From positions 1-10,957 of the forward strand of contig WJLP01000092.1 of NCBI GenBank assembly GCA_014728435.1: a stretch of DNA of 10,957 nucleotides, read 5' to 3'. The translations under genes and the position numbers were made by a program. How positions within the stretch are numbered: position 1 is the first letter of the stretch; every line of letters begins with the position of its first letter. A model generated the notes under the pieces. The model saw nothing but the letters and a program-made list of their open reading frames with translations. It did not search any database and was not told the origin of the DNA. This document shows positions 1 to 5,516 of this stretch, piece after piece. The stretch is from Candidatus Uhrbacteria bacterium. GTDB lineage: Bacteria > Patescibacteriota > Patescibacteriia > 2-12-FULL-60-25.

Positions 1-2
1 AT

Positions 3-164
3 TTCCCTTCTCACGTTACGAATTATCCACGCCTCTGCGGGATCCCGCATACATTAATAATATTTAAATTATTGTTGCAGGACGAATCTGCGCTAATTAC
101 GAATGGTACCAAGAAACTGATTCGTAATTCGCACAGATTCGTAATTCGTACGGTAGGAAGGGAA
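3..164. repeat. Copy 1 of palindromic element, interrupted
   Basis: Left arm is 3-25 plus 85-104, right arm is 120-164, loop is 105-119. Bases 3-25 are identical to 1076-1098, and 85-164 match 1101-1180 at all but three positions. Between the left-arm pieces, 26-84 (59 bp) replaces the two bases CT found in copy 2. The inserted stretch includes the perfect palindrome TGCGGGATCCCGCA. The element lies just downstream (minus sense) of the lipoprotein gene ending at 210. No gene is visible in 1-209. Confidence 0.8.
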
Positions 165-195
165 GCCGAGGGTCTGCAGAGTGCAGGTCGGCTAG
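85..195. repeat. Direct repeat, copy 1 (pairs with 1101-1249)
   Basis: Bases 85-170 align without gaps to 1101-1186 (three substitutions). Bases 179-195 (GAGTGCAGGTCGGCTAG) are identical to 1233-1249. Copy 2 has 38 extra bases between these blocks (1195-1232), which include the hairpin GCTTGC-TTGT-GCAAGC. The repeat ends 14-15 bases from the stop codon of a lipoprotein gene in both copies, so it travels with the gene 3' ends. Confidence 0.85.
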
Positions 196-209
196 GTTGG
201 GAAGGTGCG

Positions 210-1043
210 TTATTCTACGGGGAAGCAGACGTGGCCGTAACTATCTGCTTCTGTTTCGTATTCGTAGAGGAGTTCTACGTATTCGGGGCGGAAGCTTAGT
301 CTCCCACGGTATTTGGGCGACAGAACATCTAACCCGAATTGTTCTAGCGCCGACATATTGTAGTCGATGCTGATGCTGTTGAGGCTCGGGAGCCGCTTAA
401 AACCCTCGAAGATCTTTTTGGTCATCTGCGCTTCGTGGGCCGGAACTTGCCCCAAGATGAACCAACTCAGTTTGTGTGGAGGTAGCATTCTGACTATTAC
501 AGTCACTTTGCTGCTTTGCCACTTTTTACTGTTTGCCGGCCGTGACCAGCTTATCTCTTCGTACTTACCATCAAGGCCAAGTTCTTTGGCGACGTTGTTG
601 AGACTGTCGCTAAAGTCATGCATGGTCTCGAGAACAGGTAAGTTAGGGTTCTCGATTTCAATTCGGCCGGTAATCCGTCCGAGGCGCTGGTAGCGCAGTT
701 GAATGGTACTGCCATCTTCGAGAGGCAGCCATTCGTTCCCGCGGATTCCGAACTTCAGATCGTAAGATACAAACTTGAGGGTTTCAAAATCGAGTATCGG
801 CGATTGCTCGAAGGTGAGGCGTGTGTTCGCTTCGTACCCCTTTTCCAAACACGTATCAAGCCAGTTCGGCAAAGGTGTAGGTTTGGGCGTGGCTTCGCGG
901 ATGCCTTCATCGGCCGTCATTACCGCGGGGACGGTGATGGTCAGAGCGTCGGCTTGTCGGCGGATTTGTGATGCGCAGCCGAACAAAAAACTTCCAAAAA
1001 TCACAAAGATACAAGAAACAAAAAATTGCGTTGAGCGATTCAT
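210..1043 (-). CDS. Predicted lipoprotein, unknown function (277 aa)
   Basis: The N-terminus is a type II signal peptide: basic MNR, a hydrophobic stretch at residues 7-21, then the lipobox LFGC with the lipidated cysteine at C23. The product should therefore be exported and anchored by lipid. After C23 comes a polar, proline-containing linker (about 24-60, with PKPTPLP), then a mixed alpha/beta domain of about 210 residues that I do not recognise. Cys65 and Cys273 could form a disulfide. The start at 1043 is fixed by AAGGAG at 1049-1054, five bases upstream. The lipoprotein gene at 1264-1536 lies upstream on the same strand; no clear private promoter is visible in the 220 bp between them, so the two may be co-transcribed. 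That gap holds the intact palindromic element. Signal and lipobox are clear; function is unknown. Confidence 0.8.
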   Translation of the reverse strand: MNRSTQFFVSCIFVIFGSFLFGCASQIRRQADALTITVPAVMTADEGIREATPKPTPLPNWLDTCLEKGYEANTRLTFEQSPILDFETLKFVSYDLKFGIRGNEWLPLEDGSTIQLRYQRLGRITGRIEIENPNLPVLETMHDFSDSLNNVAKELGLDGKYEEISWSRPANSKKWQSSKVTVIVRMLPPHKLSWFILGQVPAHEAQMTKKIFEGFKRLPSLNSISIDYNMSALEQFGLDVLSPKYRGRLSFRPEYVELLYEYETEADSYGHVCFPVE

Positions 1044-1075
1044 GTTTTCTCCTTTTTTCGAAAGGGCAGGGATGA

Positions 1076-1180
1076 TTCCCTTCTCACGTTACGAATTACT
1101 AATCTGCGCTAATTACGAATGGTACCAAGAAACATATTCGTAATTCGCACAGATTCGTAATTCGTACTGTAGGAAGGGAA
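1076..1180. repeat. 105-bp near-palindrome (MITE-like or REP-like), intact copy
   Basis: Arms 1076-1120 and 1136-1180 are reverse complements at 38 of 45 positions, with a 15-base loop starting GGTACC. The outer ends are perfect (TTCCCTTC / GAAGGGAA). The inner arm TACGAATTAC recurs in the heptamer style seen elsewhere in the window. It lies between two minus-strand lipoprotein genes. As DNA it could extrude a cruciform; as RNA it would form a long hairpin in the intergenic transcript. No transposase and no clear target duplication are visible. Confidence 0.85.
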
Positions 1181-1249
1181 GCCGAGAGACTGCACCATCC
1201 TGCGCTTGCTTGTGCAAGCTTCGGGTGGCAGGGAGTGCAGGTCGGCTAG
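1101..1249. repeat. Direct repeat, copy 2 (pairs with 85-195)
   Basis: Second copy of the modular repeat downstream of a lipoprotein gene, here the gene ending at 1264. Block order is the same as in copy 1: palindrome, then GGAAGGGAAGCCGAG, then GAGTGCAGGTCGGCTAG. The 38 bases at 1195-1232 are specific to this copy and contain a GCTTGC/GCAAGC hairpin. Confidence 0.85.
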
Positions 1250-1263
1250 AGTGGAAGGGGCGG

Positions 1264-1536
1264 TTAGCGGGAGCTGAGGTGCTCGGGCTTGGGGAGTTCG
1301 AGGGGGAACTCCGTGGCACCGACCTTCAGCTCGGGGCGGGTCTCCGGGTCGGCGTGGAAGTGGACCGTACAACGTCCGCCTTTTTGCCCGCAGTCCACGC
1401 CTTGCTCGGCGGGGAGCTCGGCGCGAGCGTTGAGGTACGCGTCGCGTTGGCTTGCCGCAGGGGCAGAGGAGGAGGCGCAGCCGGCGAGGGTGGCGAGGGT
1501 GAGAGCGATGGTGGCGGTCTTGAGCAACAACTTCAT
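1264..1536 (-). CDS. Small predicted lipoprotein (90 aa)
   Basis: Residues 1-20 form a textbook lipoprotein signal: MKLLLK, a hydrophobic core, and lipobox LAGC with lipidated C20. The mature part is only 71 residues, starts with a Ser/Ala-rich linker, and holds C49 and C56 (CGQKGGRC), which could form a disulfide. I recognise no family. The start at 1536 follows AAAGG in the leader (about 1547-1551), and a strong promoter lies at 1570-1598. The coding sequence is visibly more GC-rich than its surroundings, which may point to transfer. Overlapping longer frames on both strands look like shadows because they lack the promoter, ribosome site and signal-peptide logic. The gene is followed by repeat copy 2, then the 277-aa lipoprotein gene. 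Confidence 0.78.
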   Translation of the reverse strand: MKLLLKTATIALTLATLAGCASSSAPAASQRDAYLNARAELPAEQGVDCGQKGGRCTVHFHADPETRPELKVGATEFPLELPKPEHLSSR

Positions 1537-1569
1537 TTGTTTTCAACCTTTCTATTTTGAGAACAAAAT

Positions 1570-1598
1570 AATATAGCATAAAAAGAGCATTTTGTCAA
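1570..1598 (-). promoter_or_regulatory. Promoter of the 90-aa lipoprotein gene
   Basis: On the minus strand: TTGACA (1593-1598), a 17-bp spacer, and TATATT (1570-1575) with an upstream TG at the extended -10 position. This is one of the best sigma-70-type promoters in the window. Transcription should start near 1563, giving a short leader with a ribosome site. Confidence 0.75.
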
Positions 1599-1643
1599 GG
1601 GGGTTGGACAGGTAATTTAGCTAAAATAAGCCATTTTTGGATA

Positions 1644-1658
1644 CCGAACCAAGTTCGG
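1644..1658. repeat. Small perfect hairpin in a 225-bp intergenic gap
   Basis: CCGAAC-CAA-GTTCGG forms a perfect 6-bp stem. It lies upstream of the lipoprotein promoter and downstream of the terminator at 1722-1749, in a gap (1537-1763) with no gene. It has no adjacent T-run, so it is not an obvious terminator; it could be an operator or chance. Confidence 0.35.
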
Positions 1659-1721
1659 AATTACGTTTTTGTTGGTTGTTTAAATAGTATTTCAGTCAAA
1701 TTGTTTTGTCAGCGGGTAAAC

Positions 1722-1749
1722 AAAAAAAAGACCTGAGGTGAGTCAGGTC
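1722..1749 (-). terminator. Terminator of the 104-aa orphan gene
   Basis: On the minus strand GACCTGA (1743-1749) pairs perfectly with TCAGGTC (1730-1736) across a 6-base loop and is followed by eight T (1722-1729). It begins 15 bases past the stop codon at 1764. Confidence 0.85.
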
Positions 1750-1763
1750 GAGGTGAGTGGGGG

Positions 1764-2078
1764 TTATTTTGAGTTGGGGGGTGGAGGTGGGAGAGAGCGC
1801 CAACGGGGTGGTTTGCGACCGGGGTGACGGCGTTTGAATTCGGCAAGAAGTTTGCGATAGTCTTTGTTGCCGTTAGAGCCGCGCAGTCCGGGCATGCGGG
1901 ATCTGGATTCGGCGCCGTTCATGCAACGGCGAAGCTCTGTATCGGTTAGAGCGCGAAGCTCGTCTTGAGACAGGCTTGGCACATCGATTTCGCTGGCTTT
2001 GCGATCCCTGTGGGTTTCTTCGCTCTCATTGAAAGCATCAGGACTGTAGAAAACAGCCCTGTTACCAGTATCGGACAT
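1764..2078 (-). CDS. Charged small protein of unknown function (104 aa)
   Basis: The protein has no signal peptide or membrane segment and should be cytoplasmic. Residues 1-35 are polar and acidic, 36-55 form a likely helix (SQDELRALTDTELRRCM), and the tail from about 72 is strongly basic, ending in RRHPGRKPPRWRSLPPPPP. A basic, proline-rich tail fits nucleic-acid or ribosome binding, but that is only a guess. The start is well supported: AAGGAGG at 2086-2092, seven bases before ATG. The gene has its own promoter (2109-2137) and its own terminator (1722-1749), so it is a complete monocistronic unit; this supports a real gene despite lack of a recognised family. Confidence 0.75.
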   Translation of the reverse strand: MSDTGNRAVFYSPDAFNESEETHRDRKASEIDVPSLSQDELRALTDTELRRCMNGAESRSRMPGLRGSNGNKDYRKLLAEFKRRHPGRKPPRWRSLPPPPPNSK

Positions 2079-2108
2079 TAAAAAACCTCCTTAAGGTTCG
2101 ATGGGAGG

Positions 2109-2137
2109 ATTTAATCAAATGATGTGATAAATGTCAA
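2109..2137 (-). promoter_or_regulatory. Promoter of the 104-aa orphan gene
   Basis: TTGACA (2132-2137), a 17-bp spacer, then TTAAAT (2109-2114) preceded by TG in extended -10 position, all on the minus strand. The implied leader is about 25 nt and carries the AAGGAGG ribosome site. Confidence 0.65.
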
Positions 2138-2151
2138 TATTATTTATAATT

Positions 2152-2186
2152 TATTATCTATTATCTATTATTTAATATCTAATATC
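2152..2186. repeat. Heptamer array, five units (TATTATC type)
   Basis: Five consecutive 7-base units, two TATTATC, one TATTATT, two TAATATC, fill the gap between the kinase stop codon (2194) and the promoter of the 104-aa gene. AT-rich, no coding content. Confidence 0.75.
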
Positions 2187-2193
2187 CAGCAGG

Positions 2194-3168
2194 TTAGATT
2201 TTTTTAGCTTTCGTTTTGAAGCGTTTAAGCAGACTTTGCATTTTGATAGTTGTTAACAAGCCTTTTTGCGGGCCCACCTCGCGGACAACGCTCCAGGAGT
2301 TTGCCGTTCCCCAGCGCAATGCTTCGGGAATTTTTTTATCTCGCATGATTGCAAAAGTAAACGCGGCGGCGAAAGAATCACCGGCGCCGGTGCGTTCTTT
2401 AGCGTCGCCTTTGAAGATGGGCATGTGCCAAAAATCGGTGCCATCGTAGGCATAGGCTCCTTCTTTGCCGTCTGTGATTACTATTGTTTTAGCGCCAAGC
2501 TTGTAAAAATCTTCCAGAAGATTTTTTATTGGTCTTACCTTGCCGTCAAGAATATATTGCGCTTCTTCTTTATTGAGAATAAAAACAGTGCTTTGTTTAA
2601 TGAGGGGTTTTAGATATTTCAAGCCTTTTCTGACGTGAGTCGTGCCGGGTTGAAAAGCGAAGTTAATGCTTGAATTTTTTTTCAGATAGGAAACCAGCTG
2701 TTCATCAAATTTTTCAAATTTATCACCCATGGCCGAGTAATAGAGCCAGTTGGTTTTGGGGATTTTGGGCAGTTTGTAATCGCGGGGTTTAAAGAACAGC
2801 AATTGCGTGCGTTCGCCTTTAAAACTTAACAGTGTTGCTTCGCTGGTTTTTTGGCCTTTGCGGCGGCTTAAAAGCGATGTATCAACCTTTTCTTTTTCGA
2901 GAGCTTCTTGTATTTGATCACCGGCGAAATCCGGGCCGGCCCAGCTGATTAGCGCGCTTTGGAAACCAAGGCGCGAAGCGCTTACGGCGGCGTTGGCGGA
3001 ATTGCCCGCGGCGGGTACTTTTACAACGTCGCGAACAGGAATTTTTTCAGCGTATTCCAGACAGAGAAGACAGCGGTCTTTTTCGATACTGCAACTCACG
3101 CTGGCTTCATCGATGAAATAAAAAATGTCGCGTAAGCATTCGCCGATACAGATGATGTCGAATTTCAT
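2194..3168 (-). CDS. PfkB-family carbohydrate/nucleoside kinase (324 aa)
   Basis: An ATP-dependent kinase of the ribokinase/PfkB fold. Visible marks: the N-terminal G-N motif AAGNSANAAVSASRLG (53-68), AGPDFAGD (77-84), the metal-binding NxxE as NKEE (199-202), the nucleotide-site TDGKEGAYAY (232-241), and the catalytic anion-hole motif RTGAGDSF (259-266) with catalytic base D264. Length matches the family. The usual DT before GAGD is ERT here, a modest deviation. A Cys group (C26, C33, C36) lies near the lid region. The substrate cannot be read from sequence; ribose, adenosine or another sugar is possible. ATG at 3168 has no Shine-Dalgarno; a promoter whose -10 sits eight bases upstream suggests a leaderless mRNA. 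No terminator is visible downstream. Confidence 0.9.
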   Translation of the reverse strand: MKFDIICIGECLRDIFYFIDEASVSCSIEKDRCLLCLEYAEKIPVRDVVKVPAAGNSANAAVSASRLGFQSALISWAGPDFAGDQIQEALEKEKVDTSLLSRRKGQKTSEATLLSFKGERTQLLFFKPRDYKLPKIPKTNWLYYSAMGDKFEKFDEQLVSYLKKNSSINFAFQPGTTHVRKGLKYLKPLIKQSTVFILNKEEAQYILDGKVRPIKNLLEDFYKLGAKTIVITDGKEGAYAYDGTDFWHMPIFKGDAKERTGAGDSFAAAFTFAIMRDKKIPEALRWGTANSWSVVREVGPQKGLLTTIKMQSLLKRFKTKAKKI

Positions 3169-3176
3169 ATCTACAT

Positions 3177-3205
3177 ACTATAAACTGACAACTGACAACT
3201 AACAA
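3177..3205 (-). promoter_or_regulatory. Promoter of the PfkB-type kinase, built over a heptamer array
   Basis: Minus strand: TTGTTA (3200-3205), exactly 17 bp, TATAGT (3177-3182). Only eight bases separate the -10 from ATG at 3168, so transcription would start 2-3 nt before, or at, the start codon. The spacer consists of the heptamer units AACTGAC (3183, 3190) and AACTAAC (3197) on the plus strand. Confidence 0.6.
3183..3203. repeat. Heptamer array, three units (AACTGAC type)
   Basis: AACTGAC at 3183-3189 and 3190-3196, AACTAAC at 3197-3203. The array occupies the spacer and part of the -35 box of the kinase promoter. Confidence 0.7.
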
Positions 3206-3216
3206 GAGTAGGTAAA

Positions 3217-3249
3217 GAAAAAACCGCTTTGACTAATGTCGCAGCGGTT
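3217..3249 (-). terminator. Terminator at the 3' end of the structured RNA region
   Basis: Minus strand AACCGCT (3243-3249) pairs with AGCGGTT (3222-3228), with an inner GAC-ATTA-GTC stem in the loop, then a T-run (3218-3223). It points at the kinase gene and ends just before the kinase promoter. It could be the end of an independent RNA or an attenuator for the kinase. Confidence 0.75.
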
Positions 3250-3623
3250 AGCGTTTTTACTTGTCCCATAGGCGGGACAGTGTCCCTACGCCATGGGTTA
3301 AGCATACTTAAGTGTAAGATCTCCTCTTACCGGTCATAAGACCGGATTATGCCGAGTCATTCGACCCGACTAGCCGTGCATTCCTGCTACGGCTTCCTCC
3401 TTATCCGCCTCGTTAACCGAGTGCGGTTTTTTCTCTCTCCTCGCCTCATGCGATTGACCTGTCCGACTTGCGAACGCGGGTCAGGTTTTTTACGAAAGCG
3501 CGCCTTGCTTTCGGGGGCCCATTGCTTAAGGCATGCTTGTTCTCTCATGTTTACAGTCCTGAAGATTTGTGAAGGGACTTTTTTTAATGAGAGTGTTCCA
3601 AGGCCGGGCCGCGGCCCTGAAAC
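3217..3623 (-). ncRNA. Unidentified structured RNA, about 400 nt
   Basis: The 3206-3664 gap has no convincing reading frame but is packed with stems. From 5' to 3' on the minus strand: 3607-3618 self-palindrome; 3587-3593/3542-3548 enclosing 3575-3579/3555-3559; 3507-3513/3493-3499; 3482-3486/3457-3461; 3418-3426/3405-3412; 3389-3394/3372-3377; 3363-3370/3351-3358; 3340-3345/3330-3335; 3325-3330/3314-3319; 3307-3311/3298-3302; 3293-3297/3265-3269 with two inner stems; then the terminator. The 3351-3370 stem is complete only on the minus strand, through two G-U pairs that are C-A mismatches on the plus strand, which sets orientation. A TTGACA promoter lies at 3630-3658. Size fits tmRNA or RNase P RNA, but I see no GAGGAAAGUCC, no tRNA-like ends and no Ala-Ala-stop tag. 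It might be a long regulatory leader for the kinase. Confidence 0.6.
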
Positions 3624-3629
3624 ATAAGT

Positions 3630-3658
3630 TCTTATCATAAATAGCAAGTAATGTCAAT
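3630..3658 (-). promoter_or_regulatory. Promoter of the structured RNA
   Basis: Minus strand TTGACA (3653-3658), 17-bp spacer, TAAGAA (3630-3635) preceded by TGA in extended -10 form. Transcription would begin near 3623. It lies back to back with the plus-strand promoter at 3662-3670, so the two units diverge from a 40-bp stretch. Confidence 0.6.
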
Positions 3659-3661
3659 CCT

Positions 3662-3670
3662 TGGTATAAT
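3662..3670 (+). promoter_or_regulatory. Extended -10 promoter of the 184-aa lipoprotein gene
   Basis: TGGTATAAT is a perfect extended -10 with a consensus TATAAT at 3665-3670; no good -35 is seen. Nine bases separate it from ATG at 3680, so the mRNA should be leaderless or nearly so, consistent with the missing Shine-Dalgarno. Confidence 0.65.
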
Positions 3671-3679
3671 AAAAGTGTT

Positions 3680-4234
3680 ATGAGGTTGACACAATTATTG
3701 CTAATTTTGCCAGTTTTAGGTTTATTTGGCGCGGGATGCGTACAAACGAACAACGAATTACGAACTACGAACAACGATTCAAAATTCAGAGGGTCAATTG
3801 ATCCATGTGAACTTGTTGATCAGAGTGAGGTTGATGCTTTGTTTGGGGTAGAGTCAGAGATAATCCAGAATGATAAAGAGCCACAAAATGCAACCGGGCA
3901 AAAGCTTTGTGTTTACGATGTGCCGAGCGAGGATGCTGTAACCATGGCGCAGATTGGTGTACAAGAATCTAAAGACATGGTTGGCGGTATGACGGCAGAG
4001 GATTTGTTTAACAGTCAAAAGGAGTTTTTGGAGGATATAGTTGAAGTACAGGATTTGGGTGATGCGAGTTATCAATCAAAAATGGATTTCGTGGGCGGGG
4101 GTGCATTGTACACGCTGGCCAAGAATAAGTCAGTTTTACTGACGGTGGACGTGTCGTTGGGTAAAAAGGATCATGAGGCTAATCAGCGGGCGGAGAGAGA
4201 GTTGATGGGGGAGGTTTTGGAAAAGTTTGATTAG
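3680..4234 (+). CDS. Lipoprotein with DUF3558-like pattern (184 aa)
   Basis: Residues 1-20 are a lipoprotein signal (hydrophobic core LLLILPVLGLFG, lipobox GAGC, lipidated C20). The mature domain starts near 39 with IDPCELVDQSEVDALFG and has a second cysteine in KLCVYD (C77); C43 and C77 could form a disulfide. The DPC-L-...-EV--LFG opening resembles actinobacterial DUF3558 lipoproteins; this is resemblance by eye only. Residues 23-36 (TNNELRTTNNDSKF) are encoded by exactly six heptamer units, 3746-3787, i.e. 42 bp, placed right after the lipid anchor where a flexible tether is expected. No Shine-Dalgarno precedes ATG; the promoter suggests a leaderless transcript. No terminator is evident before the next gene's promoter. 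Confidence 0.8.
   Translation: MRLTQLLLILPVLGLFGAGCVQTNNELRTTNNDSKFRGSIDPCELVDQSEVDALFGVESEIIQNDKEPQNATGQKLCVYDVPSEDAVTMAQIGVQESKDMVGGMTAEDLFNSQKEFLEDIVEVQDLGDASYQSKMDFVGGGALYTLAKNKSVLLTVDVSLGKKDHEANQRAERELMGEVLEKFD
3746..3787. repeat. Heptamer array inside a lipoprotein gene, six units (ACGAAYW type)
   Basis: Units begin at 3746, 3753, 3760, 3767, 3774 and 3781; the first is ACGAACA and the fifth ACGATTC. Its 42 bp equal both six heptamers and fourteen codons, so the reading frame is kept. It starts exactly at codon 23. Confidence 0.8.
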
Positions 4235-4283
4235 TGTGTCGTGTTGAGCACAGAGCGTGGAGCGGGTGGTTATTGTGGGGAGC

Positions 4284-4315
4284 TTGACAAGCGGCTTTGT
4301 TTTTGTTTTTATATG
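4284..4315 (+). promoter_or_regulatory. Probable promoter of the 215-aa orphan gene
   Basis: TTGACA at 4284-4289 is followed by a T-rich spacer and an AT-rich -10 region at 4308-4315 (TTTATA with 18-bp spacing, or TATATG with 20 bp). The exact -10 is uncertain. The leader would carry the AGGAG ribosome site at 4335-4339. Confidence 0.5.
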
Positions 4316-4347
4316 TTATTAATTGAACCTTGAAAGGAGAGAGCGAG

Positions 4348-4995
4348 ATGTTGGATTTTGTTACAGCAGTGGCCAGGAGGGTTGCCCGGATTGCTCCGCA
4401 GATGGGTGTTGAGAGAATCGTGTTTTTGCACAAGGAATCGTTATCGCAGATGGCGTTTTGTGAAGACAAGGTGCGGTATGCGTGCAGAGATATGTGCCAG
4501 AGCATCAACCAAGATGTGGAATTGGCCAATATCGGAAGAAGCGGTTTGGATAAGGGGGTTTATGATTTTTTGTTGAGGCTGTTGTTTGTTTCTTTGGATA
4601 CGGATCTGGAAACTTTGCGGGCCGATAAGGATAAGCAAAAGATTTTGGTATGTTCTTTTAGCGCTTACCTGTCGGCATTGTGCGGTATGAACATTGTTCA
4701 CTATTCGGCTTGGCTGCAAGCGCAGAAGCTTGTTGAGGAAGCCGCCGAGGCCTTCAAAGAAATCGGTGAGCAGGTGTCTAATCACGCGCTGGCGGCTGAT
4801 TGGGGCGCTTTGATGCACGATCCGAACCGTTTCGCGCAAGTGCATGAAGCGATGATGTCGGTAGAGCCGGAGAAGCGAAGAAATTTTTTGAGTACCGTGG
4901 CGTACGGTGTTTGGAAGATGGATAAGATGCCGAGCCGGGATGAATTGGCAGATTTGCTGACCGCTTCTCGATTGGGCCTCAGTTCCTTGAATTAA
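4348..4995 (+). CDS. Helical cytoplasmic protein, unknown function (215 aa)
   Basis: I do not recognise this protein. It has no signal peptide or membrane span and looks almost wholly alpha-helical, with helices about 3-16, 28-52, 68-90, 96-125 and 126-147 (acidic, LVEEAAEAFKEIGEQV), and a C-terminal helical part with the segment SVEPEKRRNFLSTVAYGVWKM. The start is ATG at 4348, chosen because AGGAG (4335-4339) sits eight bases upstream; an in-frame TTG at 4330 would place the ribosome site inside the gene. A clear terminator follows at 4999-5020. The next gene, another helical orphan, is on the same strand with its own strong ribosome site, suggesting a functional pair, but this is context only. 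Confidence 0.75.
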   Translation: MLDFVTAVARRVARIAPQMGVERIVFLHKESLSQMAFCEDKVRYACRDMCQSINQDVELANIGRSGLDKGVYDFLLRLLFVSLDTDLETLRADKDKQKILVCSFSAYLSALCGMNIVHYSAWLQAQKLVEEAAEAFKEIGEQVSNHALAADWGALMHDPNRFAQVHEAMMSVEPEKRRNFLSTVAYGVWKMDKMPSRDELADLLTASRLGLSSLN

Positions 4996-4998
4996 CTT

Positions 4999-5020
4999 AA
5001 GCGGCTTGTGCCGTTTTTTT
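4999..5020 (+). terminator. Terminator after the 215-aa orphan gene
   Basis: AAGCGGC (4999-5005), TTGT loop, GCCG plus T (5010-5016): a seven-pair stem with one G-T, running into seven T (5014-5020). Starts three bases past the stop codon. Confidence 0.8.
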
Positions 5021-5072
5021 AATTGACTAACAATTAAAGTCATGCCAAGCTGACGGATAAGGAGGAGCGGTG

Positions 5073-5486
5073 ATGAGCAAATACGCACTACCCAAAGCTT
5101 ATGCTCTCGCGCTAGCCTCATTGATGGATGAAATCATTGACGAGGTGGTGCGAGGCCAAAAAACAGGTGTGGTGAGCGAGGTCGCTTTCAGAATTGAACT
5201 GCACATTGAGAAAATATTCGCAGAAGCTGATTATATACAGGATGAGGCACAGATGCATTGCGCATCGCTATTGCTGGATTTGTTTAAATACAGCGCGATT
5301 GAAAAAATGAATGTTCGGCAATGGATCGTCGTAAAGAGCGTTATTGAGTCGTGGTATGCGCAAGGAGACATGCTGACAGAGTCAAACGTAGAGAAATACA
5401 GGCATATGCTCGAAAAAGTTGATTTAGAGATACATTCAAGAGATTCGTACATTCGCGCAATGGATGAGGAGAACGCGGAAAGCTAA
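5073..5486 (+). CDS. Helical cytoplasmic protein, unknown function (137 aa)
   Basis: An unrecognised, soluble, largely helical protein. Predicted helices by eye cover about 9-27 (acidic MDEIIDEVV), 35-68, 77-95 and 103-130. It lacks a signal peptide and membrane segment. The start at 5073 is favoured over GTG at 5070 because AAGGAGGAG (5059-5067) gives a normal seven-base spacing from AGGAGG to ATG. It lies 77 bp downstream of the 215-aa orphan; only a -35-like TTGACT (5022-5027) is seen, so it may depend on read-through of the terminator at 4999-5020 or on a weak promoter. Its stop codon is 19 bp from that of the transketolase C-subunit gene, which converges from the other strand over a shared terminator. 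Confidence 0.75.
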   Translation: MSKYALPKAYALALASLMDEIIDEVVRGQKTGVVSEVAFRIELHIEKIFAEADYIQDEAQMHCASLLLDLFKYSAIEKMNVRQWIVVKSVIESWYAQGDMLTESNVEKYRHMLEKVDLEIHSRDSYIRAMDEENAES

Positions 5487-5516
5487 AAAAGCAGCCGGTT
5501 GGCTGCTATTTTCTTT
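5484..5516. terminator. Bidirectional terminator between convergent genes
   Basis: AGCAGCC (5490-5496), GGTT loop, GGCTGCT (5501-5507): a perfect seven-pair stem. An A-run precedes it and ATTTTCTTTT follows, so it ends transcripts from both sides. It overlaps the transketolase C-subunit stop codon (5506-5508). Confidence 0.85.

Noticed and set aside
155..163. CRISPR-like repeats
   Set aside because: The direct repeats are only two, 1 kb apart, with genes between; the heptamer arrays have no spacers.
85..195. Integron attC sites downstream of the lipoprotein genes
   Set aside because: The gene-plus-palindrome layout is suggestive, but I find no conserved RYYYAAC / GTTRRRY core boxes at the arm ends and no integrase gene in the window.
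1109..1579. 156-aa Arg/Pro-rich frame on the minus strand
   Set aside because: It overlaps the lipoprotein gene in another frame, has no ribosome site, and its Arg/Pro content is typical of a shadow frame of GC-rich coding DNA.
3554..3586. Plus-strand terminator AGTCC...GGACT followed by T-run
   Set aside because: No plus-strand gene lies upstream; the stem is better explained as part of the minus-strand RNA, nested in the 3542-3548/3587-3593 stem.
3217..3623. tmRNA, RNase P RNA or a tRNA-like gene
   Set aside because: Size fits, but I see no GAGGAAAGUCC core, no tRNA-like acceptor ends and no tag frame ending in Ala-Ala-stop. GGGTCGAAT resembles a T-arm but has no partner arms. A covariance search could still overturn this.
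3387..3647. 86-aa basic protein on the minus strand, and a 92-aa frame on the plus strand
   Set aside because: Both lie across the hairpin-rich RNA region, lack ribosome sites, and their composition follows the stems; they are by-products of the structured RNA.
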